64,000 bases of DNA from Streptomyces sp. 840.1. Lineage in GTDB: Bacteria; Actinomycetota; Actinomycetes; Streptomycetales; Streptomycetaceae. Made by a program: the position numbers and the translations under genes. This document shows, one piece after another, positions 8,971 through 17,316 of this stretch. Under the pieces are notes generated by a model. It saw only the letters and a program-made list of their open reading frames with translations. It had not been told where the DNA came from and did not search any database. The stretch's first letter is position 1, and the number at the start of each line of letters is the position of its first letter. The stretch covers positions 682,001-746,000 of the forward strand of contig NZ_RJUU01000002.1 of assembly GCF_003751445.1 (NCBI RefSeq), written 5' to 3'.

Positions 8971-10784
8971 GCGCACGCCGTGTCAGGTTCAGCCCTGCGG
9001 ACTCCGCACAGGCACCTGCGGCCGTGCCGGATCTGGGGCTTATCGCGTTCACTATGCCGATGCCGTCTGGACCAGGCGAGGAGGTGGACCTCTCCGATAT
9101 CGGGGTGCCCCGGCTCGTGCGGCCTTTCGCGAAGGCCGTCGTGGAAGAGGTGGAGCGGATCGAGACACACCGGAGGCGGGAAGTCCTGCGCCGGTACGTC
9201 AAGATGCTGCGGGACTTCGTGTTGTTCACCCGCGTGATGTGTCCGGAGTTCGGCGAGGAGATCGACCTGGGCGACCTGGAGCCCGACCTCCTGGACGCCT
9301 ACGAGGCGAGGCTTCCGGTGAGGCGCGAGGCCAACAGCGCCTCGCGGAGGAGGCGGATGCGGGAGGTGTGCCGCCTGTTGCAGCACACCGAGCAGTACAG
9401 CCCGGCCTCGTTCACCCTCACCTTCCGACAGCGCCTCGACCTGCCGGTCAGTGTGGAGGAGGGCTCGGAGCGGCCGCTGGACGCATATCCCTTCACTGTG
9501 TTCGACGTCCTGGAGGCCGCAGCACTGGGCGAAGTGGGAAGGATCCGAGACCGCATCCTGGAGGGTGAGCGACTGGCCGCTGCCGGCCGAGACCCCGACC
9601 TGCACGGCTGGGACGCGTTGGAGAACATCTGCTGGTACATCGCCCATCGCGGGCCGCTGGTGCCAGGGCAGCAGGACATCCCCGGGGTTCTGGAGCACGG
9701 GAGGCTGCGCCGGCTCAACGCGAGGCTGTACCTGAGCTTGAACGATGTGATCAGGTTCCAGATCCTGCTGGGCTGCCAGACGGGCATGGAACCCGAATGC
9801 ATCGGCACCCTGAAGGCCGGCTGCCTGATCAGCCCGACGAAGGGGTACGTAAGCGTCCAGTACCTCAAACGGCGGGCGCACGGTGCCTGGGACAAGTCGA
9901 TGCGCGTGCGCGACGGCGGCAACCTCCGCACGCCCGGAGGCGTGATCCGGCTCGCGATGCGGCTCGGACAGCGGGCCCGGGACATGGCGGGCGTCGATGA
10001 CCTGTTCGTCCCCGTGAATCAGATGACCGGCGAGATAGCCCCCGTCTACGGACACAGGCCCACGTCGACGACGGGTCACCGGAGGCGGTTCCTGTCCGAG
10101 TGCGGGCTGGAGTCGCTGACCGACCGGGACGGGGCGCCGATCCGGTCGGTGGACCTGCGACGGCTGCGCAAAACCTACAAGTCGAAGCTGTACCTGAGTA
10201 CTGGGGGAGTGCTGCCGGACTTCACCAGCGGACATACACCGCAGATCGCGGGCCGCCACTACGCGGACATCCCCGCCCACGACGAGATCCACGATACGGC
10301 CGTCGAGGCCGGGCTCACCCAGGCCCTCGCCGTCACTCTGCCCGCCCCCGTCGTCCTCGACGACGAGGGCAATCGCCTGGATGAGGGCGAAGGGGAACTC
10401 GCGCCCGAAGCGGTCGCCGATGCGTTGTCCGGAGCGACGGACGTGTGGGTGTCGTCCTGCACCGACTTCTTCGCCTCCCCCTGGTCGAACAAGCCGGGTG
10501 CCCCGTGCCCGGTGCCGCCGTGGGTGTGCCTGGAATGCACGAACGCGGTGTTCACCAGCCGCCACCTGCCCGCCGTTCTCTCCATCCTGGACACGATCGA
10601 GCAGCAACGCGAGGAGTTCCCCACCGCCGAGTGGACCATCCGCTTCGGCCTGGCCCACGAGCGCATCACCACCGGCGTGCTCAACCGGTTCACCGCCCGC
10701 CAGATCGCCACCGCCAAGGCGATCGCCGAGGCAGACGGCGCACGTCTGGCTCTGCCGACGGCCTTTCTGGAGACGATTCGATGA
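8967..10784 (+). CDS. Tyrosine recombinase, second of three (TnpB-like), with Cys-rich C-terminus
   Basis: 605 residues from a GTG overlapping the previous stop. The catalytic half is recognisable from GCQTGMEPECI (first box), SVDLRRLRKTYKSKL (second box, with Leu/Arg where His-x-x-Arg is usual), and SGHTPQIAGRHYADI with a probable nucleophilic Tyr. The first Arg of the catalytic set is not evident in the first box, so activity may depend on partners. A C-terminal segment with CTDFFASPW...CPVPPWVCLECTN looks like a zinc-binding knuckle. Such extensions are seen on TnpB-type recombinases of Tn554-family elements. It overlaps the third recombinase by ATGA. Confidence 0.85.
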   Translation: MSARRVRFSPADSAQAPAAVPDLGLIAFTMPMPSGPGEEVDLSDIGVPRLVRPFAKAVVEEVERIETHRRREVLRRYVKMLRDFVLFTRVMCPEFGEEIDLGDLEPDLLDAYEARLPVRREANSASRRRRMREVCRLLQHTEQYSPASFTLTFRQRLDLPVSVEEGSERPLDAYPFTVFDVLEAAALGEVGRIRDRILEGERLAAAGRDPDLHGWDALENICWYIAHRGPLVPGQQDIPGVLEHGRLRRLNARLYLSLNDVIRFQILLGCQTGMEPECIGTLKAGCLISPTKGYVSVQYLKRRAHGAWDKSMRVRDGGNLRTPGGVIRLAMRLGQRARDMAGVDDLFVPVNQMTGEIAPVYGHRPTSTTGHRRRFLSECGLESLTDRDGAPIRSVDLRRLRKTYKSKLYLSTGGVLPDFTSGHTPQIAGRHYADIPAHDEIHDTAVEAGLTQALAVTLPAPVVLDDEGNRLDEGEGELAPEAVADALSGATDVWVSSCTDFFASPWSNKPGAPCPVPPWVCLECTNAVFTSRHLPAVLSILDTIEQQREEFPTAEWTIRFGLAHERITTGVLNRFTARQIATAKAIAEADGARLALPTAFLETIR

Positions 10785-12928
10785 CCGCCGCCCCAGCGCG
10801 GAAGAAGAAGCCCGCCGCCCACCGCTACCCCCGCGACACCGACTTCGTCCTGCCCGCGGCCCTGACCCTAGGACACCGCAGTCGCGGACCCAGGCTCGGA
10901 GAAAACACCTGGGACCTAAGGGACTTCATCCCCCGAACCAGCCGGCAAAGGTTCGTCAACCTCGCTGGCGCCACCAGCGACCTCGATCGCCGCACCATGA
11001 AGGAATACCTGTACGCACGTCTGCGTGTTCCGGTCGGACGGCTGGCCAAGCCAATCAAGGTGACCTGGCTCGCGGAGGACGGACGCAACTTCCTGCGGAC
11101 CATGCAGACACTCTCCGCGATCGGCGTACCCCGACTGCAGGACCTCCGCAAGGAACACCTCGACTCCTTCCTCACCCACGTGCGTCCCTTCGGGCCGGGC
11201 ACCGTCGAAAGCCAGATCGCCACGCTCAAGACCATCGCCGTGCTCGGCGACCACCTCAGCGCCGACCGGCTCACCATGGTGCCCTGGCCCTACCGCTCGG
11301 CCAGACAGATCTCCGGGCTGCAGCCGGGGACGGAGAACACCACCGCACGTATTCCCGAGGAGATCATGCGTCCCTTCCTGACCGGCGTGGTCTTCTACGT
11401 GGAGACCGCCGCTCAGGATGTGATCACAGCCCGCCGGGAACTGGCCCGCATCGACGCGACCGAAGTTCCCAGGAGCAGCCCGGGCGGGGCCCGCCAGAAA
11501 TTCGAGCAGTTCATCGCCGAGCGCAGAGCCCAGGGCCGGGGGATCCCCGCCCTGCCGCTGGAACGCCTGGCTCGAAGGCCGGCCGCTTCCGTCATCGACG
11601 GTGTCGTGCAGGCGCCCAACCTGGCTATGGCCGAACTGCTCACCCAGGTCCGCTGCGCTTACCACCTGCTTCCTCTGCTCGAGGAGGCGGGAAGCGAGCT
11701 GGGCTACGAAGAGGGGGGCCTGCCCTTCTCCCGCGCCGACTGGCCGTCGACGGGTCGCCCGTGGCGGCCCGAGTTCAGCCGGAGCACGCTGGAGGCGGAG
11801 ACCTCGTACGTGCGCACGGCCTGCTGGGCGGCGATTGCCTACCTTTCCGGCATGCGGGACGCCGAGGTACGGGATCTGCGGCGCGACTGCGCGCGAGTGG
11901 AGACAGCTGCGGACGGCCGCCCGCGGTACAAGATCCACGGGCGGGTCTACAAGGACCGCAAGGTCACCGGTGAGGAAGCGGACTGGGTGGTGCTCGATCT
12001 CGTGCACCGGGCCGTGAAGGTCCTGCTGGCAGTCAACGACGACCCAACGCACCTCTTCGGCTATACCGCTTCCCACGGCTCCCTGGGGCTGATCAGACAG
12101 ATACCTCAGCGGCTGAACGACTTCCGGGACCACCTCAATGAGCTTTTCAGCGACGATGCGGGGCTGTTCGTTCCGGCGCCTGCCGTCACCGGCACGGATA
12201 ACCCTGATCCGCAGGACGACGCGAGGGCGGTCAGCGACACTGGGACGGTGCCGGCCGAGCCGATGGCCTGGAGGTTCGACACGCTGCAGTTCCGCCGCAC
12301 GCTCGCCTGGCACATCGCGAACCAGCCCTTCGGGATGGTGGCGGGAACTCGGCAGTACAAACACGCCAGCTTCGCGATTTTCGAGGGATACGCGGGGACC
12401 TCGGCGTCAGGCTTCGCCGACGAGGTCGAAGCCGACAAGGCCACAGCAAAGCTCGACTATGTCGAAGACCTGTACCACGACTGGAACGAAGGAGGACAGT
12501 CCGCAGGCGGCGCCACCCCCCGCATCGAGGCCGAGTTCGACCGTATCCGGGCAGAGCTCGGCGATCTGCCCGGAACGGCCGCGAGCCCCGAGCGTCTGCG
12601 CACGATGTTGCGGCACCTGACCCGCACCCTGCACCCCGGCGTTCTCAACGACTGCTTCCACCAACCGGCCACAGCCGTCTGCGAGAAGCGATCCAAAGGG
12701 CTGGGTCGTCCGCTGCCCATGCTGAACATGTGCTTGACCTGCCCGAACTCGCGTCGCTCGTCGGTCCACCTACCTAGGCTCCACCAGACGCGCGCCAGCG
12801 CGGTCAACGAACTCGGCGACGCGAAAGACCTGCCGGCCCACCAGCAAAGCGCCCTGGGCCACTTCATCGCCACGCTCGACTCGCTGATCGACGAACTTCG
12901 ACAGACCAAGAGACCGGAAACCCCTTGA
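10781..12928 (+). CDS. Tyrosine recombinase, third of three, 715 residues
   Basis: The ATG at 10781 overlaps the previous stop (ATGA), preferred over the long upstream open frame. The N-terminal 330 residues are a long DNA-binding region. The catalytic part has YLSGMRDAEVRDLRRDC (first box), a Lys-rich beta hairpin (HGRVYKDRKVTGEE), TLQFRRTLAWHIA (second box), and GTRQYKHASFAIFEGYAG, which supplies a His and a probable nucleophile Tyr. The C-terminus carries CFHQPATAVCEK and CLTCPNSRR, a second zinc-knuckle-like tail. It overlaps the TnpC-like gene by four bases. It is the largest of the trio and probably acts in the same synapse. Confidence 0.85.
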   Translation: MTAAPARKKKPAAHRYPRDTDFVLPAALTLGHRSRGPRLGENTWDLRDFIPRTSRQRFVNLAGATSDLDRRTMKEYLYARLRVPVGRLAKPIKVTWLAEDGRNFLRTMQTLSAIGVPRLQDLRKEHLDSFLTHVRPFGPGTVESQIATLKTIAVLGDHLSADRLTMVPWPYRSARQISGLQPGTENTTARIPEEIMRPFLTGVVFYVETAAQDVITARRELARIDATEVPRSSPGGARQKFEQFIAERRAQGRGIPALPLERLARRPAASVIDGVVQAPNLAMAELLTQVRCAYHLLPLLEEAGSELGYEEGGLPFSRADWPSTGRPWRPEFSRSTLEAETSYVRTACWAAIAYLSGMRDAEVRDLRRDCARVETAADGRPRYKIHGRVYKDRKVTGEEADWVVLDLVHRAVKVLLAVNDDPTHLFGYTASHGSLGLIRQIPQRLNDFRDHLNELFSDDAGLFVPAPAVTGTDNPDPQDDARAVSDTGTVPAEPMAWRFDTLQFRRTLAWHIANQPFGMVAGTRQYKHASFAIFEGYAGTSASGFADEVEADKATAKLDYVEDLYHDWNEGGQSAGGATPRIEAEFDRIRAELGDLPGTAASPERLRTMLRHLTRTLHPGVLNDCFHQPATAVCEKRSKGLGRPLPMLNMCLTCPNSRRSSVHLPRLHQTRASAVNELGDAKDLPAHQQSALGHFIATLDSLIDELRQTKRPETP

Positions 12929-13455
12929 TGGCAAGCTCTCAGCACACCCGCACCGTCTTCGCTCGGCTCAGCCGTGAGAACAGCCTGACCGACACCGACC
13001 GGGTCATCATGCGAGCGTTCGAGCAGCTGATGGACGGCCGCCCGGAAATCTCCGACGGCTCAGTCACCGTGGTGAACATTGCCGCCGAGGCCGGCATCTC
13101 CCGGGCCTCGTACTACCGATCGCCTGCCGCGGCAGCCATCAAGGAGATCCTGGCCGCCCCTGCAACTCAACGACCAGAGGTCGACGAACTCCGGAGCGAA
13201 GCGGCCCGCTTGCGCAAGGAACTACGCAGGCAACGCCGCCAAAAGGCCGAGGAGATCAGCGAACTCAGACAAACGGTCGCCGCCTACGCGAATCACATCC
13301 AGGTTCTGACCCTGCGGAACACGGAGCTGGAAGGCGAGATCGCCATTCTGCGCGGTCAGATCAAGAAAGCGACCGGGGGCACGGTCCAACCCATCCGCGC
13401 CATGGCCCCTGACGCCGGTCCACCCGCACGTACACAGCAGACACCAGCCGTGTAG
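12925..13455 (+). CDS. TnpC-like coiled-coil accessory protein
   Basis: 176 residues, ATG overlapping the upstream stop by four bases. Residues 40-70 form a helix-turn-helix-like segment (VTVVNIAAEAGISRASYYR). They are followed by a long coiled coil at about 85-150, with heptad Leu/Ile and alternating Arg/Glu. This layout matches the small TnpC protein (DUF6262-like) that accompanies TnpA and TnpB in Tn554-type elements and is thought to influence efficiency and orientation of transposition. It closes the four-gene overlapping operon. The last 25 residues are Pro/Thr-rich and probably unstructured. Confidence 0.8.
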   Translation: MMASSQHTRTVFARLSRENSLTDTDRVIMRAFEQLMDGRPEISDGSVTVVNIAAEAGISRASYYRSPAAAAIKEILAAPATQRPEVDELRSEAARLRKELRRQRRQKAEEISELRQTVAAYANHIQVLTLRNTELEGEIAILRGQIKKATGGTVQPIRAMAPDAGPPARTQQTPAV

Positions 13456-13565
13456 CCCACACCGCACTGGCCCGGAAGAAACTGCTCGACCGGGATGCGC
13501 CGTGAAGGGAATCATGAGCGAGTGACGACGTCCGAAGCAGCAGCCACCAGTTGCCAGGAGGCGCC

Positions 13566-14033
13566 TTGACCACCGAGAAGCAGACGGGCAGATGCCGAGG
13601 CTGTTACCAGGAGCGTGTACTTACGGAAGACGGCACGGTCGTACACCATGAGGTCGCCCCTTTCGGAGCTTGCGACGGCTCCGAGCGCTACCCTCTCGGT
13701 CCCAACCTACTCGGCTGCACCTGGGCCGCGAGGTACCGCGTAGATGGACGTGACCACTCACGTATCCCCTACTACGCCGATGAGGGCACCTATGCTCTGC
13801 ACGGAACCCTTTCCGAGGCACACGCCGAGGCCGAGCCCCACATCCGCGCTCGCCTCGCCGAGCTGAACAACACCACGCCCGACAGAATTCATGGCCTGAG
13901 CTTCAGCATCCGCCCAGTCACCCATAAAAGGGGCCCGGAAGACCCCTATGGCGTGTACACCAAGCCCGTACCCGAGTACACGATCCGCAAGGGTCCCCGC
14001 GGCGACAATGGCACGGCAGCCCACGCCTTTTGA
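13566..14033 (+). CDS. Hypothetical element cargo protein with N-terminal Cys motif
   Basis: TTG at 13566 is preferred because AGGAGG lies four bases upstream; a TTG at 13551 is also in frame. 155 residues. CRGCYQERVLTEDG followed by GACDGSERYPL gives three Cys, suggesting a small metal site. The middle (RYRVDGRDHSRIPYYADEG) and the charged C-terminus show no recognised fold. Codon use is less GC-biased than in the host genes. I recall similar C-x-x-C starts in actinobacterial mobile-element proteins, but assign no function. Confidence 0.6.
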   Translation: MTTEKQTGRCRGCYQERVLTEDGTVVHHEVAPFGACDGSERYPLGPNLLGCTWAARYRVDGRDHSRIPYYADEGTYALHGTLSEAHAEAEPHIRARLAELNNTTPDRIHGLSFSIRPVTHKRGPEDPYGVYTKPVPEYTIRKGPRGDNGTAAHAF

Positions 14034-14284
14034 ACCGCGCTGGACCGTCGCGGCTCACGTCTACGGCGCGGGTGCGGGCTGCCCGTGCTCACGCCGTAGA
14101 CGGCGACGTCGAACGGGCGATGAGGTCTGGGGACATTCTGGCGGCGTCCTCGGCGAGGACCGGCGAGTTGCTGACGACCGCCCGGATTCTTCTGAATCGT
14201 GACCCGGTCGAGAGTGCGGCCGAAGTCCACCGCCTCGTGGCCCAACCCACAGTTCCCGCCGAACCCACAGATAAGCCGAGTTGA
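14030..14284 (+). pseudogene. Remnant of a TPR-type regulator C-terminus
   Basis: The frame reads ARAHAVDGDVERAMRSG followed by Ala/Leu/Arg-rich helix, then RDPVESAAEVHRL. This resembles the last TPR helices and tail of streptomycete HTH-TPR regulators, but the DNA-binding and most TPR regions are missing and no convincing start is present. It lies between the cargo gene and the IS. It is most likely a decayed end left by earlier insertion or deletion. Confidence 0.4.
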
Positions 14285-14420
14285 TGCAGACGGACCGACC
14301 CACGAGTTCCCACTGAATAGGCTTCGATTTCCCTGAACCCACCGGCCTCTGCGGCCTCGGTAGTGGTGGGCTCTCGTATTCAACTGTCGTCAATTCCCAG
14401 CCGCCCCCAGCCCGCTGATG

Positions 14421-15310
14421 ACTGAGCGTTTTCGGAGTGGCCACTGATCGGGTGACGGGGCGGTGTGGGTTCGGGGTGCGCAACGGACAGGGCTCCCGTG
14501 CCGTTGAGGGAGGTGTTCGACGTCTCAACTCAGCAGCACAGGAGCCCTGTTGGGTCCATATCCTGCCGTACTCGACCTGCCTCACGCCCTGGTCGAGTGG
14601 GTCACGATGCTCATCGTCACTCGTGAAGGTGACCGCCGGTGCAAGCTTCCACCGCACCGGCGGGCGTTGATCGCACTGGTGTACCTGCGCCGCCATGAAA
14701 CGCTGGCTCGTATCACCGCGGCCTTCGGGATATCCGTCGGCACCGCCCATGCCTACGTCACCGCGGTCACCGGCCTGCTCGCCGAGCAGGCGCCCGGCCT
14801 GCTGAAGACGCTGCGCGCACACGATCCGGACTTCGTTCTCCTGGACGGCACGCTCGCCGAGTGCGACCGCGTCGGGGACGGCAGGGCCGACTACTCGTCG
14901 AAACACAAGCGGCACGGGGTGAACGTGCAGGTCGTCACAGATCCCGGCGGGGAGATCCTGTGGTTGTCGCCAGCGCTGCCGGGCCGGACCCACGATCTGA
15001 CGGCAGCCCGCACGCACAAGATCCTTCGGATCTGCGAACGCCAGGGCGTCCCGATCCTGGCCGACATGGCCTACATCGGTGCCGGCGACTGGGTCACCAC
15101 CGCCAAGCGCCGCCCGCCAGGCGGCGAACTCACACCCACCGAGCAGACCGCGAACCGGGCCCTGTCCGCAGCCCGTGCACCCGTCGAACGAGGCATGGCA
15201 CGACTGAAGTCCTGGCAGATCTTCCGCAGATCCCGCATCAGCCCCAACCGAATGAGCGTCATCGCCAGAGCCGTCCTCACCCTCGATAGGCAACGCTGAA
15301 AACGCTCACT
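14421..15310. mobile_element. IS5-type insertion sequence nested in the element
   Basis: Imperfect 17-base terminal repeats bound the unit. ACTGAGCGTTTTCGGAG is at 14421-14437, and the complement of 15294-15310 reads AGTGAGCGTTTTCAGCG, with 14 of 17 positions matching. Total length is about 890 bp with one transposase gene. A target duplication is not obvious at the edges, so the outermost base is uncertain by one or two positions. Confidence 0.75.
14550..15299 (+). CDS. IS5-family DDE transposase
   Basis: 249 residues from a TTG at 14550 ([17 protein letters not shown]). An N-terminal helix-turn-helix (about 40-80, [16 protein letters not shown]) precedes a DDE domain. The first Asp is in [11 protein letters not shown], the second in [11 protein letters not shown] and the Glu in [13 protein letters not shown]. 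All three catalytic residues and the length agree with an intact single-ORF IS5-group transposase. The stop at 15297-15299 falls inside the right terminal repeat. Confidence 0.88.
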   Translation: MGPYPAVLDLPHALVEWVTMLIVTREGDRRCKLPPHRRALIALVYLRRHETLARITAAFGISVGTAHAYVTAVTGLLAEQAPGLLKTLRAHDPDFVLLDGTLAECDRVGDGRADYSSKHKRHGVNVQVVTDPGGEILWLSPALPGRTHDLTAARTHKILRICERQGVPILADMAYIGAGDWVTTAKRRPPGGELTPTEQTANRALSAARAPVERGMARLKSWQIFRRSRISPNRMSVIARAVLTLDRQR

Positions 15311-15376
15311 GTGTGTGATCTCCCGCAGGTCTGCGGGCTGGGTGAGCAAGTATCTGATGATCGAGTCATCGTTCGC

Positions 15377-15407
15377 TTGACTTGGTGCGGAGCCCCGTCA
15401 CTATGAA
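15377..15407 (+). promoter_or_regulatory. Possible promoter for the cargo gene at 15435
   Basis: TTGACT at 15377-15382 and TATGAA at 15402-15407 resemble -35 and -10 hexamers, with a 19-base spacer that is longer than ideal. The pair is 28 bases upstream of the start codon and 67 bases right of the IS. Confidence 0.35.
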
Positions 15408-15434
15408 GACTCGGTGCCGGAGACAAGGGGAACC

Positions 15435-16070
15435 ATGACGCACAGCCAAGAAACCCTGGCCCAGCGGGGAGATGTCCTGTCGATCTACGTGGAGTTTCTT
15501 ACGGGCTCGGCTGCCTGCGGGGATATCTGGGAGTGGCTGGATCGAGCAGAGGCCGCCGGCGAACCCCGCTCAACCGAGAACTCGCTCCTCCTCCAAGAGT
15601 TTCGGGGTCACCTCACGGCGCCCGGTACGGACCCGGCTTGGCGTGAAGTCAGCACGCACACGGTCTTCCGAACCATGCTCTATGGAGGGAAGAACAACAC
15701 TGGGGTCATCACCGTGGCAGCAACTGTTGCGGGGATGACTGTGACCGCTGCGGTTCTGCCCTTCATTCAGTCACTCGCCACACAGGCCGGGCAACGGGCA
15801 TTTGAAGCAGCAAGGGCGACTACCCGCCGTGTGATCAGCCAATATGCGGACGACGCCCCAGCCATTCATCGGCGTGCGCAGGTAGTCGTCGAAGAGACGG
15901 CCGCTGGTCTGCGCTTCATTGTGCCGCCGCGTCTCCCCGACGCGGCGCTGGCCGCCCTGGCCTCAACTGACCTCGAAGCCCTGGCAGCCCCTGATGAGGC
16001 TAATGGGACCGTGACTATCTACTGGGACGAGGGAACGAAGGAATGGAGGCGTCACGTCAGCAATGGCTGA
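15435..16070 (+). CDS. Hypothetical protein with one membrane segment (element cargo)
   Basis: 211 residues from an ATG with AAGGGGAA upstream; an in-frame GTG at 15414 lacks a ribosome site. Residues 1-85 are acidic-helical (DIWEWLDRAEAAGEP). One hydrophobic stretch at about 92-116 (GVITVAATVAGMTVTAAVL) is a probable membrane segment. It is followed by a basic helix and a C-terminal alpha/beta region ending in a Trp/Tyr-rich strand (TVTIYWDEGTKEWRR). The base composition is visibly less GC-rich than that of the flanking chromosome, consistent with acquired DNA. Family not recognised. Confidence 0.6.
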   Translation: MTHSQETLAQRGDVLSIYVEFLTGSAACGDIWEWLDRAEAAGEPRSTENSLLLQEFRGHLTAPGTDPAWREVSTHTVFRTMLYGGKNNTGVITVAATVAGMTVTAAVLPFIQSLATQAGQRAFEAARATTRRVISQYADDAPAIHRRAQVVVEETAAGLRFIVPPRLPDAALAALASTDLEALAAPDEANGTVTIYWDEGTKEWRRHVSNG

Positions 16071-16130
16071 GCAGGTGCGCTAACTAACGACCGGCGGCGG
16101 TCGTCCCATCGGTACAGCGGTTGGCGCTGA

Positions 16131-16331
16131 GAACGATCATGGCCGGGACGTGAGAGTGCTGACGCGGTTCTCGTACTCGCGGCGGGCCTTGCGCTGAGCC
16201 GGGATCGCCGGCGTGCCCGGGCCACCGTCGAGCGGCTGGCAGCGGGCGAGGAGTCGGTGGCGGCCGAGGTCGACGAAGTGTTGTGGTGGCACCGGCGCAT
16301 GGCCGAGTTGCGCACGGACTGCCGTCGGTGA
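16131..16331 (+). pseudogene. C-terminal remnant of an unidentified protein
   Basis: The open frame reads VLVLAAGLALSRDRRRARATV followed by EEVDEVLWWHRRMAELR-type helix to a stop at 16331. It begins with a hydrophobic stretch and continues as a charged coil, but has no plausible start codon and is cut off by a stop at 16128. It is probably the tail of a small membrane-anchored protein whose 5' part was lost. The NUDIX half-gene also reads through this stretch on the other strand before stopping. Confidence 0.35.
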
Positions 16332-16360
16332 ATAGGTGACCGCTCGCAGGATTCGCAGGC

Positions 16361-16420
16361 GTTGGACACAGGGGTCGCCGCCGCCTCCGTTTCAGACGAG
16401 ACACTTCAGGGTTGGACACA
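16361..16420. repeat. GTTGGACACA direct repeat near the right end of the element
   Basis: GTTGGACACA is at 16361-16370 and again at 16411-16420, with CGAGACAC (16397-16404) between. On the opposite strand these read TGTGTCC and GTGTCTCG, close to the GTGTCTCA copies inside the left end. They are probable recombinase-binding repeats. Confidence 0.5.
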
Positions 16421-16437
16421 CGTAGCGCTTGCATAAC

Positions 16438-16441
16438 GTCC
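16438..16441. repeat. GTCC at right junction of the 9-kb element
   Basis: GTCC follows the terminal ATAAC of the element and matches 7402-7405. It encodes part of the Asp codon at which the split NUDIX gene rejoins. Confidence 0.8.
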
Positions 16442-17112
16442 GGTGCGAAGAGCCATCCCCACACCTGCTTCACGGTGAGATCCTGCGGCGTCGCGCCGTC
16501 GTGCCACGGGTAGCGGCAGACGGGGCGGGCGGTCCGCAGGACGCCGAGGCGGTCCAGGACGGTCGGCGCGATCGGGAGACCGTTCGCCAGGAGTACGGTG
16601 CCGGCGGCGTTGATCCGGGCGCGCAGCGCGGACAGGGCGCGGCGGGCATCGGACGGCGCGAGCAGTTCGGGCAGCCGTGCGGGCTCGATGAACTCGACGC
16701 CGGTGATTTCGCTCGGGGGCAGACGGATCTCGGAGATCCGGGCGTCGTCCCAGGTGCCGCCGTCGAAGACGTGCAGGATCTCGCCGGGAAACCGCACAGC
16801 CGGGGCGGCGCCGGTGCTGTCGGCGCTGATCCAGTCGACGGCCAGGCCCTGATCGATGACAGCGGTGACACCGAGCTCCTCCATCAGCTCGCGGGCGGCA
16901 CCGTGTGCGGGGGACTCGCCCGCGTCAACACCGCCTCCCGGCAGGAGACAGGTGGCGAGATAGTCCACGTGCTGCACCAGAACGTGTCCGAACGTGTTCG
17001 TGATCAGCACAGAGGTCCCGGCCCACAGGGCGGCAGAGGCACGCAGCGCCCCGTACTCCTCGTCGGTCATGGAGGAGCCGGGCAGATCGTCGGGGGTTGG
17101 CTGCTGCGCCAT
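16438..17112 (-). pseudogene. 5' half of a split tandem-NUDIX gene (N-terminal NUDIX domain)
   Basis: ATG at 17112, 225 codons up to the Asp at 16438-16440. The first NUDIX domain is complete: LLPGGGVDAGES...RELMEELGV matches the G-x5-E-x7-RE-x2-EE-x-G box near residues 56-80. After the end of this domain (VKQVWGWLFAPD) the frame continues into the mobile element and stops at 16084, adding about 117 unrelated Arg/Pro-rich residues. The normal continuation is at 6982-7404. The N-terminal domain could still fold and hydrolyse a nucleoside diphosphate-linked substrate; the substrate is unknown. Confidence 0.85.
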
Positions 17113-17211
17113 GACGGTCCGATCAGTAGTCGGTACAGGCGAACGAGCGGAAGAAGAGCAGCCGCGTCGAGACGATCCGAGGCGACGGCGCTCAGCCGAT
17201 GGAGATCGTCG

Positions 17212-17286
17212 AGTACAAGTACAAGTACGAGCACAGGTACGGACGCGGTACGAGTTACGAGTACGGACGCGGTACGAGTACGGGGC
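17212..17286. repeat. GTAC-rich degenerate tandem repeat
   Basis: Between the NUDIX start and the SRPBCC stop the DNA repeats GTACAAGT and GTACGAG units. A perfect 19-base copy, GTACGGACGCGGTACGAGT, is at 17237-17255 and 17261-17279 (period 24). No coding or binding role is evident. Confidence 0.6.
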
Positions 17287-17316
17287 ACGGACCGGGTGGA
17301 GAGCGACCGGTGCCCT

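Larger units (their letters stand above)
7406..16437. mobile_element. 9,032-bp tyrosine-recombinase element (Tn554-like) inserted in a NUDIX gene
   Basis: Boundaries come from the split host gene. The minus-strand reading GCACCGGAC stops at 16438 and resumes as GACGGGCGC at 7404, in the same codon phase. The element starts GTTAT (7406-7410) and ends ATAAC (16433-16437), a five-base terminal inversion, with GTCC on both sides. Left to right it holds three overlapping tyrosine recombinase genes, a TnpC-like gene, a Cys-motif protein, a regulator-tail remnant, an IS5-type insertion, a one-membrane-segment protein and a further remnant. GTGTCTCA-like repeats sit inside both ends. The gene logic resembles Tn554-family elements, but this one has three large recombinases. 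No tRNA or antibiotic-resistance gene is present. Confidence 0.88.

Noticed and set aside
8883..10658. 591-residue minus-strand open frame
   Set aside because: Shadow of the second recombinase, which has clear catalytic motifs and overlapping starts.
7406..16437. Integrative conjugative element or prophage
   Set aside because: No replication, FtsK/Tra transfer, structural or packaging genes and no tRNA attachment site; recombinase trio plus TnpC fits a transposon-like element better.
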